Below, one piece after another: positions 22,548-32,948 of a stretch of 64,000 nt of DNA (position 1 is the first letter of the stretch; the number at the start of each line of letters is the position of its first letter). Source of the stretch: Echinometra lucunter. Taxonomy: Eukaryota; Echinodermata; Echinoidea; Camarodonta; Echinometridae. The DNA lies in NCBI GenBank assembly GCA_029962745.1, contig CM057162.1, positions 16,229,817 to 16,293,816 on the forward strand, given 5' to 3'. The notes below the pieces were generated by a model. It made no database searches. It had not been told where the DNA came from and worked only from the letters and a program-made list of their open reading frames with translations. The position numbers were made by a program, and so were the translations under genes.

Positions 22548-25512
22548 AATGCGGAGGCTTTAGGCAGGCAATGCGTGAGATCGCCAGGTATGTGTATAAT
22601 CTATATGGGGATAGGCTGTGATGTAAGCGTGAGAAAGAGATTTTGGGGGATGAGCAAGAGCCCCCAATGCGGGAGTCTCATGCCTAATGCATGAGACTTG
22701 ACATGTCTGTTTGTGAGCCCTCCTTTTTTTAATGCCGGTTTAGGAAAAATTACGGGGAAAATTTCATCTGAAAAAGAATTACTTTTCAATTTGTCTCATA
22801 TGTAAAATATGATGAGGAATAGTTTACTTATTCAGGCCAAGAATTCATACCACCTGTGTGTAGTCCCATATAATCATTTCTGTGTGCGGTGCATATATGC
22901 TTTTCTGCAAGGTACAGTCAAATTTCTTATTGATTCTAATGCATGGCCAGAAATATCTTTAATGGAGAAGTTGCGTACGTGTTCTATTTTGTATAGCATG
23001 GAATATGTATCAGGGATATCATGTCTTTAACTATTTTGAAGTTCAAGGAAATTTTTCATATCTCAGTCAGGATTAATAATGCAGATTTCCAGGTACTGTA
23101 AAACCAGCATTGCTGGCAAAATGTTGACCACTTTCATTTGCAAAATAGCAGAAATGTCATGTTATGCCAGTTGTGATTCAAGTACAGTATAAGACACTTA
23201 GGAACTTCTTGAATCTTGACCACTCATGAAAGTTCTATGCAAGCAAAAAATTCTGGTTATACAGCACTTCCCATGGAAATTTGTGATTTTTATACATGCA
23301 GTAAAACCTTAGTTGATGTGCATGTACATAGGCAGAACCTATTGAGTTCATATAAGCCACTGCAGTGATTGCATACATCATGATTTTCCTTCTAGATTTT
23401 GGAAGAAATTGCAATGCTGTTTGTGAAAGGTTTCAAAATGTATATTTTTTTTAGTGTTGTCCTATCGGTCATACAGACATGGATATCATAAGATATTTCA
23501 AGTTGTCACATCAGAGAAAAGATAGTGAGTTGTTGTGATATTGACCAATTCGAAGGTGAGGAATCACCAACACGAAGCTGATTTTCATTTTCTATTGCAT
23601 CTTTTCAGATATTTACACTAAAATTCACGGGAAATCATGAATGGAATATGACACGATCTCGCACACATATCTTTTTATGCAAGGCGGACATTGTGAGACT
23701 ATACTTGATGCCACCACTTCTCTTTTTGCTACCAAAACTGTAAATGGACTGTAATCTTTACAGGGCATACATGTAGGTGTGTTGGATTGACGGAACCCAA
23801 ACCATCTGCTAACCACTTTTATCGTTATTGTTTTGTTACTTTATGCACCCCCATGTAGTTTATCATTGTTATCAGTGAGGTTCAAATAACCCTGCTTAGT
23901 GCTAAAATATCCTGCAAATTTGGATAGTCCTATTGATTTGATCATTTGGACCTGGTCCATGAAGGATTTATAGTCTCATTGCTTTGTATCTACATTAATT
24001 CTCATGTTTCACAATGCATGCACCACAAACGGCAGTACCATGAAAGGCCTATTTTTCCTCTAACGGATCGACAACTATTTCTAAGATACTGCGAGTGAGA
24101 GTTGACCAATTGTAGAAATATTTAACTGACTGAAGGATCCCAAGTGCAGGGAAGAAATAGCACTGAGAGCCCGGGGAAAATATGAAGTGTTAGGAAGTCT
24201 GTAATATCTTAGAATAGGAGCTGAAAAGGCGACTAGTTGCAAGGTGTTGATGGTACTGTTATCGACCCATCTCCCAGAATTAATGTGTTAGAGTAACTGT
24301 CGCAGCTGAGCCGATTGAGGGCGCAAGGATTGCATAATGCGAGAATAGTATAAAGTCATGTTCTGGTTGTAAGGTGTATGATATATCATAAACTAATTTG
24401 ATTCTATGAATTTGATTTCATTTTGCAGAAGCATGAGAGTGGCTATTTTCTTTGTTCTGCAGTCATGGAAATTATTCAGTGAGCATTACTGTATGAGGAA
24501 CCTGGAAAATAAGTTGTTGAAAGAGGAATGTTTAACTGTTTGGTTTACATTTATTTCTCGATACCAATTATGTACATGTTTGCAAGGAATATGCATGTAA
24601 ATTTTATGTGGATTGTTATTTTCTAGACTTAGAGACAAAAATAAAAGCTCTGGGGGAAAACTTTAGTAAAATGTACATGGACTAACTAGCAAGAGTATAT
24701 TGAACATTTTTGTGCTGAATGAGGTTGAAAATATTATACTTGAAGCATGTAAAAATTTATTTCATTGAAGCTCTTAGTTTGGCCAATTAATATTTTACCA
24801 AGTTTACAGGTCACATTGAGTTGTACTCTATGTAGAAGTGACATTATTGCATTTATGACATTGATTTGATATTGAACACATTATATAGATATAAATGTTA
24901 TTATTTGCCATTTTCACTGAGTGAAAAAAAATCATTACTGCATAGGGAGAGGGAGAGGGAGAGAGATCTTATAAAGCTTACTGAGATCATGATACTTGTT
25001 TTGCAATTTAACAAATTGTACAGATCATGAATTGCTTATGACACCCATCGCCACTATGTTCATGTATATTTGCTGTATTAATCATGATGAGCATCATGAT
25101 TTTTCTTGGATTGTTTTAGTGATTATGGGATGTTTTATCCTCAGCGAAAGAACAGAGGAACTTTACTATAATTGGATGTCATATTTTTGATGTGTACTTT
25201 AGATCAAGAATTAAACATTGTCCTTTTGAACAAATTTCTTCCTTCTTGCGTTCATTTTTGTTGGCAGGTATCTTACATCCTTTATTACTAATACTTGTTT
25301 GAATATTTGCTCTTATCTTTTGTATTTTAATTATTCATTTTCTTCACTCAGTCAGTCATTAAATTTTATGTCATCTATTTATTGATTTATTCATTTATTC
25401 ATTCTTTCATGTAGTTAGTTATGTAGTACTGTAAAATACCTAAATCATTTTCTTGTTCAAGGGAGTTTCTTTTTAACTAGGTTCCACTGTATCTCCTTGT
25501 TCTCCTCTTTAA

Positions 25513-25917
25513 CCCATTCGTGACAGAAGGTCCACATTATGTGGTTTGGTCTAATAACTTTTGATGCAGAGCCTTAAAAATCATACCAAATACATGAGCA
25601 GAAAGAGCAAAAACTTCTACACAAACTACCCATTTTGGTTGCATCAATATTTGTTGTTTGATGCTGAAAACCTTTAAAAGGAAAATAAGCATTAAAATCC
25701 TTAAATTGGCAATGTGATAGAAAGTTTAAAATCACTGTTTTTCCTGCAAATTGGCAACTTTTGACTTCTCATCATAATTTCTGTCAATTTACATTCATTT
25801 CAGATACATGACATTTTATAAGAAAAATGTAGCAATAAAATAAAAATGTTAGTGTTGCCAATTTGAAGAATAAAAGCTGATCAAATTAGGCTTTAAATAA
25901 TTCCTGTCACGAATGGG
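25513..25917. mobile_element. piggyBac-like MITE (TTAA target)
   Basis: TTAA at 25509-25512 and 25918-25921 flank the perfect inverted ends CCCATTCGTGACAG / CTGTCACGAATGGG. The 405-bp interior is AT-rich and non-coding. Confidence 0.88.
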
Positions 25918-26089
25918 TTAACTCTATTCAATTTTGAGGGGAAAATGTGAACAATAACAGATGAAAGATAATTTTTTACAGATAAAATAATATTGTGGAA
26001 TAAATGTGACCTTTATGTTATTTAGACATAACAGTATACCTGTATTAAAAAACAATGCAAGAAATTTTCTTGCCATTCATGAACGCACA

Positions 26090-26563
26090 GGCAAGAATTC
26101 ACAAAGGTGGTTTAAATTTAGACCACTGTTCAGGCAGATTTTGTGCCTCCTTTAGTGCACTTGATACAGCACGTACACTAAGAAAAGTCCAATAATGAAC
26201 GTGCGTGTGCAAAACCCGTTAAATTAATGCTAGTTGCTGTGGTTTATGTCGCAGTCACACCAACGAAACCAACTCCAGACAGACTGATGGTATGTAATAA
26301 ATTGAAAATAAGGAAATAGTTTTGATCGGTCTGGGGTCTGTTTCGTTGGTGTGACTGCGACATTACACTGGTTTATGTAAATTAATTTAAATAAACCATG
26401 CATAAACTTAACATAAACCGTAAAAAACCATGGCAACTAGCGTGCATTTAGTGCCCTTTGCCACACACGCACGTTCGTTTTCCGACCTTTCTTAGTGTAC
26501 ACAATAAATCAGGTGGACTTTACCATGAAATTTGCCTCAACCATCTTTGTGGATTCCGGCCCA
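26090..26563. mobile_element. MITE with GAATTCACAAAG ends, carrying a smaller nested hairpin
   Basis: The left AAGAATTCACAAAGGTGGTT and right CCATCTTTGTGGATTCCGG ends are inverted relatives of the ends at 20464-20656. Confidence 0.6.
26246..26363. mobile_element. 118-bp hairpin MITE (TIR ATGTCGCAGTCACACCAACG)
   Basis: A near-perfect stem: ATGTCGCAGTCACACCAACG plus AAACC, inverted as GGTCTGTTTCGTTGGTGTG and ACTGCGACAT. Nested in the 26090-26563 element, with TGGTTTAT on both sides. Confidence 0.85.
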
Positions 26564-26644
26564 AAAAGCTAACAAAACAACACCCCCCCCCCCCCCCCAA
26601 AAAAAAAAATTTTTTATCAGGCTTTCATTCATTCATTCAAATGA

Positions 26645-27298
26645 AACCATGGTCTTTACACATCACGCTATTACAAGACAACTGTTTGCTTGTAACTCCC
26701 ATACAATATGATCTTTACACATCACACTATTACATGGCAACTGTTTGCTTGTAACTCCCATACAATATGATCTTTACACATCACACTATTACATGGCAAC
26801 TGTTTGCTTGTAACTCCCATAAAATATGATCTTTACACATCTCACTATTACATGGCAACTGTTTGCTTGTAACTCCCATACAATATGATCTTTACACATC
26901 ACACTATTACATGGCAACTGTTTCCTTGTAACTCCCGTACAATATGATCTTTACACATCTCACTATTACATGGCAACTGTTTGCTTGTAACTCCCATACA
27001 ATATGATCTTTACACATCACACTATTACATGGCAACTGTTTCCTTGTAACTCCCATACAATATGATCTTTACACATCTCACTATTACATGGCAACTGTTT
27101 GCTTGTAACTCCCATACAATATGATCTTTACACATCACACTATTACATGGCAACTGTTTGCTTGTAACTTCCGTACAATATGATCTTTACACATCTCACT
27201 ATTACATGGCAACTGTTTGCTTGTAACTCCCATACAATATGATCTTTACACATCACACTATTACATGGCAACTGTTTGCTTGTAATTCTCCCGTACAA
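26645..27298 (+). repeat. 59-bp satellite, about 11 copies, with a two-unit alternating pattern
   Basis: Unit: ACAATATGATCTTTACACAT, CACACTATTACATGGCAACT, GTTTGCTTGTAACTCCCAT. From copy 3 onward a CATCACAC variant alternates with CATCTCAC, making a 118-bp higher-order period. Copies are otherwise almost identical. Confidence 0.95.
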
Positions 27299-27299
27299 T

Positions 27300-27950
27300 C
27301 TGTGTTACATCATTTGGTAGGATGAAAGTCCAAAAATCAAATGCAAGATCTGAATAAGAACTTCTGAGTAAAATTAATCAATTGCAGTTGACATTTTTGA
27401 AGTTCCATTTCCACCACTTAAGAAAAAGGGAAAATTTCTTCACTCTCATCTGTGTTCATTCAACTTAATTCCAACATCAAGGGAGACAGAAGGCATTGAA
27501 GAGACTTGGGTGACCACAATTGGGGAGGAACAGATGTTTACAGAAACACAATGAGAATCATGGAAGTGAAGTTAATAGGACATTTATTTAAACACTGAAT
27601 TTCAGTGCATTGCAAAGATATCTTCACATGGATAAATTTCAATATACAACACTCTCCAATACTAAAATATGACATGAATCAAATCTATTAAAACAGTGAC
27701 ATACACATCCCTACCTAATCCAATAACCCTTATGGAGAAACTGATGATCATGAATGAATACATGTACATGCCCCCAAATAACAGATAAATTCATGAAGTG
27801 ATTGAGAAACATTGGATACAAATCCTGTTAACATGTATTGTCACTTTTCAGTACACCTACTTAAGGGGGCTTCTACAAATATTCAAAGCATCATATAAAG
27901 CCACGGTTCAGTAAGAATTATTCTTTGCATGTGTGAGAGAAAGATTCCCC
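27300..27950. other. No gene recognised; possible ATP5PF 3' end
   Basis: On the minus strand an AATAAA lies at about 27592 downstream of ATP5PF and could end a long 3'UTR. Nothing else was recognised. Confidence 0.25.
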
Positions 27951-27951
27951 T

Positions 27952-28108
27952 GGGGCCCGTAACACAGAGATTTGCAATCAATCGCAAAGTTGTAACAGCC
28001 AATCAAGACCATTGTTTCATGCGCATCTCGCTCAAAAAGGTGACCTTGGACCAATCAGAAGGGCTGTTTTAAATTTGCGATCGATCGCAAACCTTTGTGT
28101 TACAGGCC
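27952..28108. mobile_element. Hairpin MITE, copy 2 of the 2425-2586 family
   Basis: Ends GGGGCCCGTAACACAGAG and ACCTTTGTGTTACAGGCC; the palindrome GCGATCGATCGCAAA lies in the right arm. The interior matches copy 1 nearly base for base. Confidence 0.85.
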
Positions 28109-28254
28109 ACTGGTTTTTCTTTAAGATATCATGAATTCACTGCACATAGTATTGGTGAAGATTGCCTTCATATTATTTATTCCTTTACGTCTGTACAGAG
28201 TGGTCTCTCATCATTTCTTCTCTTCAGCTCCGAAGTCGATATCTACAGAGAGAG

Positions 28255-28257
28255 AAG

Positions 28258-28294
<37 letters not shown>
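28255..28294 (+). repeat. (GA)n microsatellite
   Basis: About 20 GA units. The following 28350-28470 contains CTTGTTATA and TTGTTATAACGAGGTCCCAC, which look like ends of a DNA transposon remnant. Confidence 0.85.
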
Positions 28295-28298
<4 letters not shown>

Positions 28299-29219
28299 AA
28301 ATAAATAAAGGTGAATCTCTTTATAACAAACTCCTCCAGACCAAGGAATTTTCCTCTCTATATTGAAACCTTGTTATATCAGGGCGAAAAAACAATGAAA
28401 TACAAAGAAGTGGGACCAGCAAAAGTACTTTGTTAACACGAGAGTTTGTTATAACGAGGTCCCACTGTACGTTCAAAATATGGTTTGTTCCAGGTTATTA
28501 TTTAACAGTAGTACAGTGGACCCTCACTTTTAGCAACAACAAACTGTCAAACTGAGGAGTAGGCAGTGAGGAGAGAGATACAACTAGTCACTGTTTAATT
28601 GATAAATCAAATGTGTTTGATTAATACAAAGATAGGGAAATGCCAACAACATGTAAAACACTAAAGAATAGTGTGAGTTCTAGATCTAGACTGGACACTC
28701 CCCCCAGCCTTGGCCCAGCCCACCCTAGCCCTGCCCCAGACAAGCGCTGTTCGCCACAGACGGGAGACCTAAGCTAGCGTAGATCCGATATATTACTCCA
28801 CACAGACACAACCCTATACCCCAGAAAATCGTGTTAAACCCACATTGTTACAGAAATGGTCCTAAGGGATTTATTTATGTTTGACACAAAATTTCACTTG
28901 GTTTTCCTCTAAAATGTGAGAATGAAAGTGATGCAGAAATTAATGTCAAGAGTTAGCTATTGATCGCTTGAGGTTGGGCGATAGCGATAGGTGGCGTCTT
29001 GGGTCGAGTGACTGAGGAACTAAACCTTTGAGTCTGTTGATTGGTTGGATTGATTGTGCTCATGAATATTCATATGCGCTCATTATTTACTCACACTAGG
29101 ATCAATACCAGTCTAAAAGCAATTTAGTGAATCAGTAATATACTACTCCCCCAATCCCCAAACTGATTTTAGGAATGATATCAATCCCAGTTTGTGAATC
29201 ATCCCCCGGTTGTATGAGT

Positions 29220-29352
29220 CTAACCTTTAAATTCAAATGTTGGGAACTGTGTCATGTCTCCACCACCAAACATCTTGTTGAGTTTTGTGATCTCCGTTTC
29301 CATCTCCTTCTCTGTCTGAGGATCAGAGTCAACCAATTTACCTCCAGCAGCC
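29220..29352 (-). CDS. ATP5PF: ATP5PF coding exon 2 (C-terminal F6)
   Basis: Acceptor TATTTGAAG, phase-compatible with exon 1. It encodes AAGGKLVDSDPQTEKEMETE, ITKLNKMFGGGDMTQFPTFE and FKG, then TAG. The MFG..DM..FP.F motif is diagnostic of factor 6. Confidence 0.9.
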
Positions 29353-30341
29353 CTTCAAATAGAAAACAAGAATAATATGGTTACTAACCTCTAAATCCTA
29401 GAGCCAGGCAAAAAAACCCTAATTTTTATCGTTTGCAACTTGCATGTCCCTAAGCCAACCAAAATGTACCGATCACCTGAAGACAAAATTTATGCACAGC
29501 GAGTAAGTGTGAAGTAACTCCCCCAAACTTTACCGGGGGGTGGGGGCTTGTTTCATAAAGCTGTAAAGTTACATATGACTTTACGAATGACTTGAATATG
29601 GCAAGTCAAATAGAACATTAGAACTCACATTACCTAGAAGTGAAATACATGTACGTGTATGCAGGAGAAGATTTAACATTACTTTTGTTTACAAAATTTT
29701 TTTTCATAAAAAATTATATTTTCCCTACAATTTGACTGAGATTTTGGGGAAATGAAGTCACACTTAGTTCAAATGTCAGTCGTTCGGAAAGTCATTTGTA
29801 ACTTTACGAACAGCTTTATGAAACACCCCCCAGGCATTCTATGAGATTGAAGAAAATAAATGATAACATGAAATCACATAATGAAGTCTTTAAATGGAAT
29901 CAATCCCTTGCATACGGTGGCTAGTTTCATAGAAAAAAAGAGGATGTTTGTCGATGTTTGTCTCCAGATAAGATTTGAGAAAATTATAAAGTAAAGGCTA
30001 ATGGATTACACAATACCATGCATATCCATGAGCTAGAACTTGAGAATGCTTGTTACATCTCATTTTTAGACAAATGTCCTATTTTCATACACATCTGTTT
30101 GTGTTATTCTACTGGGCACAGGGTATATAAAGATGTTCGAATATTTGTGGGACCAGATCATTGCTTACTTCTTCTTGTTACTGTATTCCCTGATCTTATC
30201 CACAAAGAGTTTCTGCACTGGATCCGTAGGTCCTGCTTTGGACTTTGCCAAGACCACACTACTTGCTCCTAGGTTTCTCCTCACGATGACGGTGAGGGCT
30301 GGTCTGACCTGGGGCCCAATACGTAAAACTTGCTGCAACAT
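29220..30341 (-). CDS. ATP5PF: ATP synthase-coupling factor 6, mitochondrial (F6, peripheral stalk)
   Basis: Nuclear-encoded subunit F6 of the mitochondrial F1Fo ATP synthase peripheral stalk. CDS exons on the minus strand: 30341-30169 (173 nt) and 29352-29220 (133 nt), joined GTAAGC..TTTGAAG, 101 residues plus TAG (vertebrate F6 precursor is about 108). Residues 1-32 form an Arg-rich presequence (MLQQVLRIGPQVRPALTVIV, then RRNLGAS). The mature protein carries the family signature DPVQKLFVDKIREY, then EKEMETEITKLNKMFGGGDM and FPTFEF. The TAG directly follows FEFKG. Other F6 proteins carry about 8-10 more residues here (DPK..), and the bases at the stop read G|GTTAGA, a possible weak donor, so a further short exon downstream is possible though none was found. 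A lariat/acceptor-like TTTTCTAG 7 nt before the ATG suggests an upstream noncoding exon. Convergent with DCAF8. Confidence 0.92.
29535..29832. mobile_element. Hairpin MITE (TIR TTTCATAAAGCTGTAAAGTT)
   Basis: The left TTTCATAAAGCTGTAAAGTT then CATATGACTTTACGAA is inverted at the right as TTCGGAAAGTCATTTGTAAC, TTTACGAACAGCTTTATGAA. Inside the ATP5PF intron. Confidence 0.85.
30169..30341 (-). CDS. ATP5PF: ATP5PF coding exon 1 (presequence and start of mature F6)
   Basis: ATG at 30341-30339; donor GTAAGC. It encodes the Arg-rich mitochondrial presequence and QKLFVDKIREYSNKK, ending with two bases of a Lys codon. An in-frame ATG further upstream lies before the acceptor-like CTAG and is not favoured. 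Confidence 0.9.
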
Positions 30342-30383
30342 CTTTGGTCTAGAAAAAGAAAATAGAAAGAATGAATAGAATGG

Positions 30384-30590
30384 AGAGAGGTGCATGGCTC
30401 AGTGGTAGAGCAGTGATCTCATGACCAGGAGTAACCGGCTTTGAAACCAAGCGGATGCGCTGATGCCCTTTGGTAAGGTATTGATCCTCATTACCGAGTC
30501 CTTCGGAGGGGACTTAAAGTTGCCGGTCCCCTGGTTGCTTACTCACAAGCATACACATGCTTTCTTAGCAGTCAGTCAAAATAACCAACC
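30384..30590 (+). mobile_element. tRNA-derived SINE
   Basis: A-box TGGCTCAGTGGTAGAGC and a decayed B-box (GGCTTTGAAACC), then GATGCCCTTTGGTAAGGTAT and TTCGGAGGGGACTTAAAG body sequence. Immediately upstream of the ATP5PF start exon, antisense to it. Confidence 0.75.
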
Positions 30591-30639
30591 ATTTAACCAT
30601 TTAAGAATGAAACCAATATGTACTGCTACAATGCGTTTT

Positions 30640-30800
30640 TGCTGAGCTGTGGTCTTGGCCATGACCATGATGATGTGGCTGGCTCCTAGGTTCCACCGCA
30701 CACTTACAGCAATGACTGGCCAGACTAGAAAATCACAATATGCTGAACCTGCTGAACATTTCAGTCTGGAGCCAATAAGAAAATGATGGTTGGAGAGATA
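30640..30800 (-). pseudogene. Decayed duplicate of ATP5PF coding exon 1
   Basis: On the minus strand this reads VWPVIAVSVRWNLGAS, then MAKTTA, aligned in order with RPALTVIVRRNLGAS and LAKSKA of ATP5PF exon 1. At DNA level the segments TGGTCTTGGCCATGAC and GCTCCTAGGTTCCACCGCAC match CCAAGACCAC and GCTCCTAGGTTTCTCCTCAC of the true exon. No ATG, downstream F6 motif or donor is kept, so it is read as a relic of a local duplication. Confidence 0.7.
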
Positions 30801-30814
30801 AGATGCATTCTTCA

Positions 30815-31900
30815 AGTTCTGGGTCCTGCCTACTGCTTGATTAAGTGAAAATTGATTACAACTTGATATGAGTCCTATTAGTATTACAGAGTTGTGATTG
30901 ATATGAATTCATTCATTGCAACTAAAGATGAAGCCCTGCCAGACACAGCAGGCTTATTGCCTTACAGCACTTCAGGAATAAAGAAATCACAGGTTTCACA
31001 AGGGGCAATTTTTGTAAATCACAGTACAACAGGTTACAGAGGAAACTTTTAAAAGGACCAGGTAAGATTGTGTAAATATAAGAAGGGGCAACTTCACGTC
31101 AGGTCAAGTGTAAAATCATGACTGGTTCACAGACCAGATTGTGGGGATATGATTGATCAAAATACATTGATCCAAGTGTAACACCTCTTTTTGAGCTCAA
31201 TAATTACAGAACTACATGTACATGTATGGGTACCACTTACAAGCTAAGCAGAAGTACATGTAGGGCGAATAAGAGTAATGTATAAGCCTATCAGTTCTTA
31301 CAGTGCATTTTCGTAAGGGTATTATTTTCGCATATCACTCACTGACTGCGAATTTAACAACATATGAAAATATTGCTACTGTAACATTTCAACTGTAACA
31401 TTTCAACAAAATACATGTATCTGCACATTTGCTTTAGCTCTCATTGTCATCGTCATATTGTTGCCATCGTCAGTCTGCAGAGAGTCCAGCAGTCCTCCTT
31501 GTATAGCATATCATATCATAGCACAAATAGAGTCAGTTCCAAGAAGCCAAATTTTGTGCCAAAATTCGGAATTGACCCCATTTTTCTAAAGCAGGAGAGG
31601 CTCAAGTGGGATGGTAGGAAGTAGGATCGCTGAAAACGCACAATAAATTTAAAAAAAACTGGGGTTTCATGACAGCTTTCTTGTATACTGCAAGCTACGA
31701 GTGTGATGGTAAAAAAACAACAACTCTAAATTGAAAAGAAATCAATGGGATGCTGATATGACTCTTTCAGTAAGTTCACTGCAAATCTCGTGTCATTCAT
31801 GTGTGATGCCACTGAACTCATGCTTGCAATTTGACAGACACCTGACACTTACATGAATGCAAGGTTATCTTACACCCATGCAGGTCTAAGCCCTATACAA
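30815..31900. other. Intergenic, nothing recognised
   Basis: No coding, RNA or repeat structure stood out beyond an ACATGTACATGTA run near 31215. Confidence 0.4.
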
Positions 31901-32830
31901 GGCCAGGGGAAATTGCGGACAACAAAGCGCTGTGCTCGTTGTCAACAAGAAACGCAGCTCACCAGAACATAGACAACAGGCATCCTGGCTCCTGACCGAC
32001 AATCAGCCAATAGCTAAGTTAACCCAGCATCCCCATCTCGGAATCCCCAAATCTTCTGCATGGTTTGACTGCACCCCCGATATCATAGACCTTCTACGCC
32101 CCCTATGGGATAGGGGCATACACGTCAGGCCTCTACCCCCACCTTTGTGCAAAGCTGTGGTCAGTATACCCAGAATGCTATACGGAACACCTGTTCTCGG
32201 CCTGAACACACACAAAACAACCCGCATCAACATGTCACAGGATAACCTGTTCAAGAAAATTCTAGGAGTTCCCCAATCGAATGAAGCAAATGAAGCCGTG
32301 TGAAGCCATATGAGATGGATCAGTCTCAGTGTAGCCTCCTTCTAAAAGGGTAGATCACCATTCTTCTGCAAGAACAATACAATACTGGTTGAAATCTATT
32401 ATATTTAGTCTTGTTCTCCACTTCCTTACTTTCATCTTGTTTCATGTATTTAGTTATGTTTATTTTGTTCATTATGTTTGTTATTTTGTTATGTTTATTT
32501 GTTTGTTTGATTGTTATTTTGTATATATTTGTCTACAGGGCCCCCTGAAAAATAGTGCAAGATTACTGACGGGGCTACCCTGTATAAATAAAACGAAATA
32601 AATAAATAAATATATAAGAACGCTTTGAACAGAGGACACTCCTCCATGCCACCATCTCAACCACCCCTCTGATCAAGGCCTGGGACAAGCTCCTCTGTAA
32701 ATACAACATGCCTGACCTCCTCAGCCTAAAAGAGTATCCCATTCCCTACCACAGTATGGAAGACCATGGTAAAAAAAGTCCATCCACCAGAGTGTGCAGT
32801 GGGAAATACAGGTATTGGATGCCATAACCA
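31900..32830 (+). pseudogene. Non-LTR retrotransposon ORF fragment, interrupted
   Basis: Pieces HPHLGIPKSSAWFDC, PRMLYGTPVLGLN, NMSQDNLFKKILGVPQSNEA (31932-32300) and, after an insertion, ERFEQRTLLHATISTTPLIK and AWDKLLCKYNMPDLLSLKEY (32618-32750) look like the C-terminal region of a LINE reverse transcriptase. Stops and a frameshift break it. Confidence 0.55.
32376..32615 (+). mobile_element. CR1-like LINE 3' end inserted in an older LINE, AAGAAC duplication
   Basis: AAGAAC flanks both sides (32370-32375 and 32616-32621). The insert ends GGGGCTACCCTGTATAAATA and (AAAT)n, as CR1-type 3' ends do. Removing it and one copy takes out 246 bp, a multiple of three. Confidence 0.6.
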
Positions 32831-32948
32831 CCAAGACTTCTCTCTCCCTATTGATCTAACAATATGCTTTATTTCATTCAAATTCATTACATCATTCATA
32901 CTATGATTGTTATTTTTTTATTTTTATTTTTTTTTTCTTTTCACCTCG

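Larger units (their letters stand above)
19618..25508 (+). other. Presumed DCAF8 3'UTR followed by intergenic DNA
   Basis: No coding region was recognised in either strand. Candidate poly(A) signals on the + strand are AATAAA at 24640-24645 and ATTAAA at 25210-25215; which one is used cannot be told from sequence. The stretch also holds the MITEs listed at 20464 and 21536 and a poly-G tract at 21061-21078. Confidence 0.4.

Noticed and set aside
26645..27298. Regular short repeats resembling a CRISPR array
   Set aside because: The units are head-to-tail with no unique spacers, the genome is eukaryotic and no cas gene is present. Same reasoning for 53945-54740.
27300..29170. A third ATP5PF exon encoding the usual last residues
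   Set aside because: No minus-strand acceptor followed by a plausible DP.. short tail and stop could be identified by eye.
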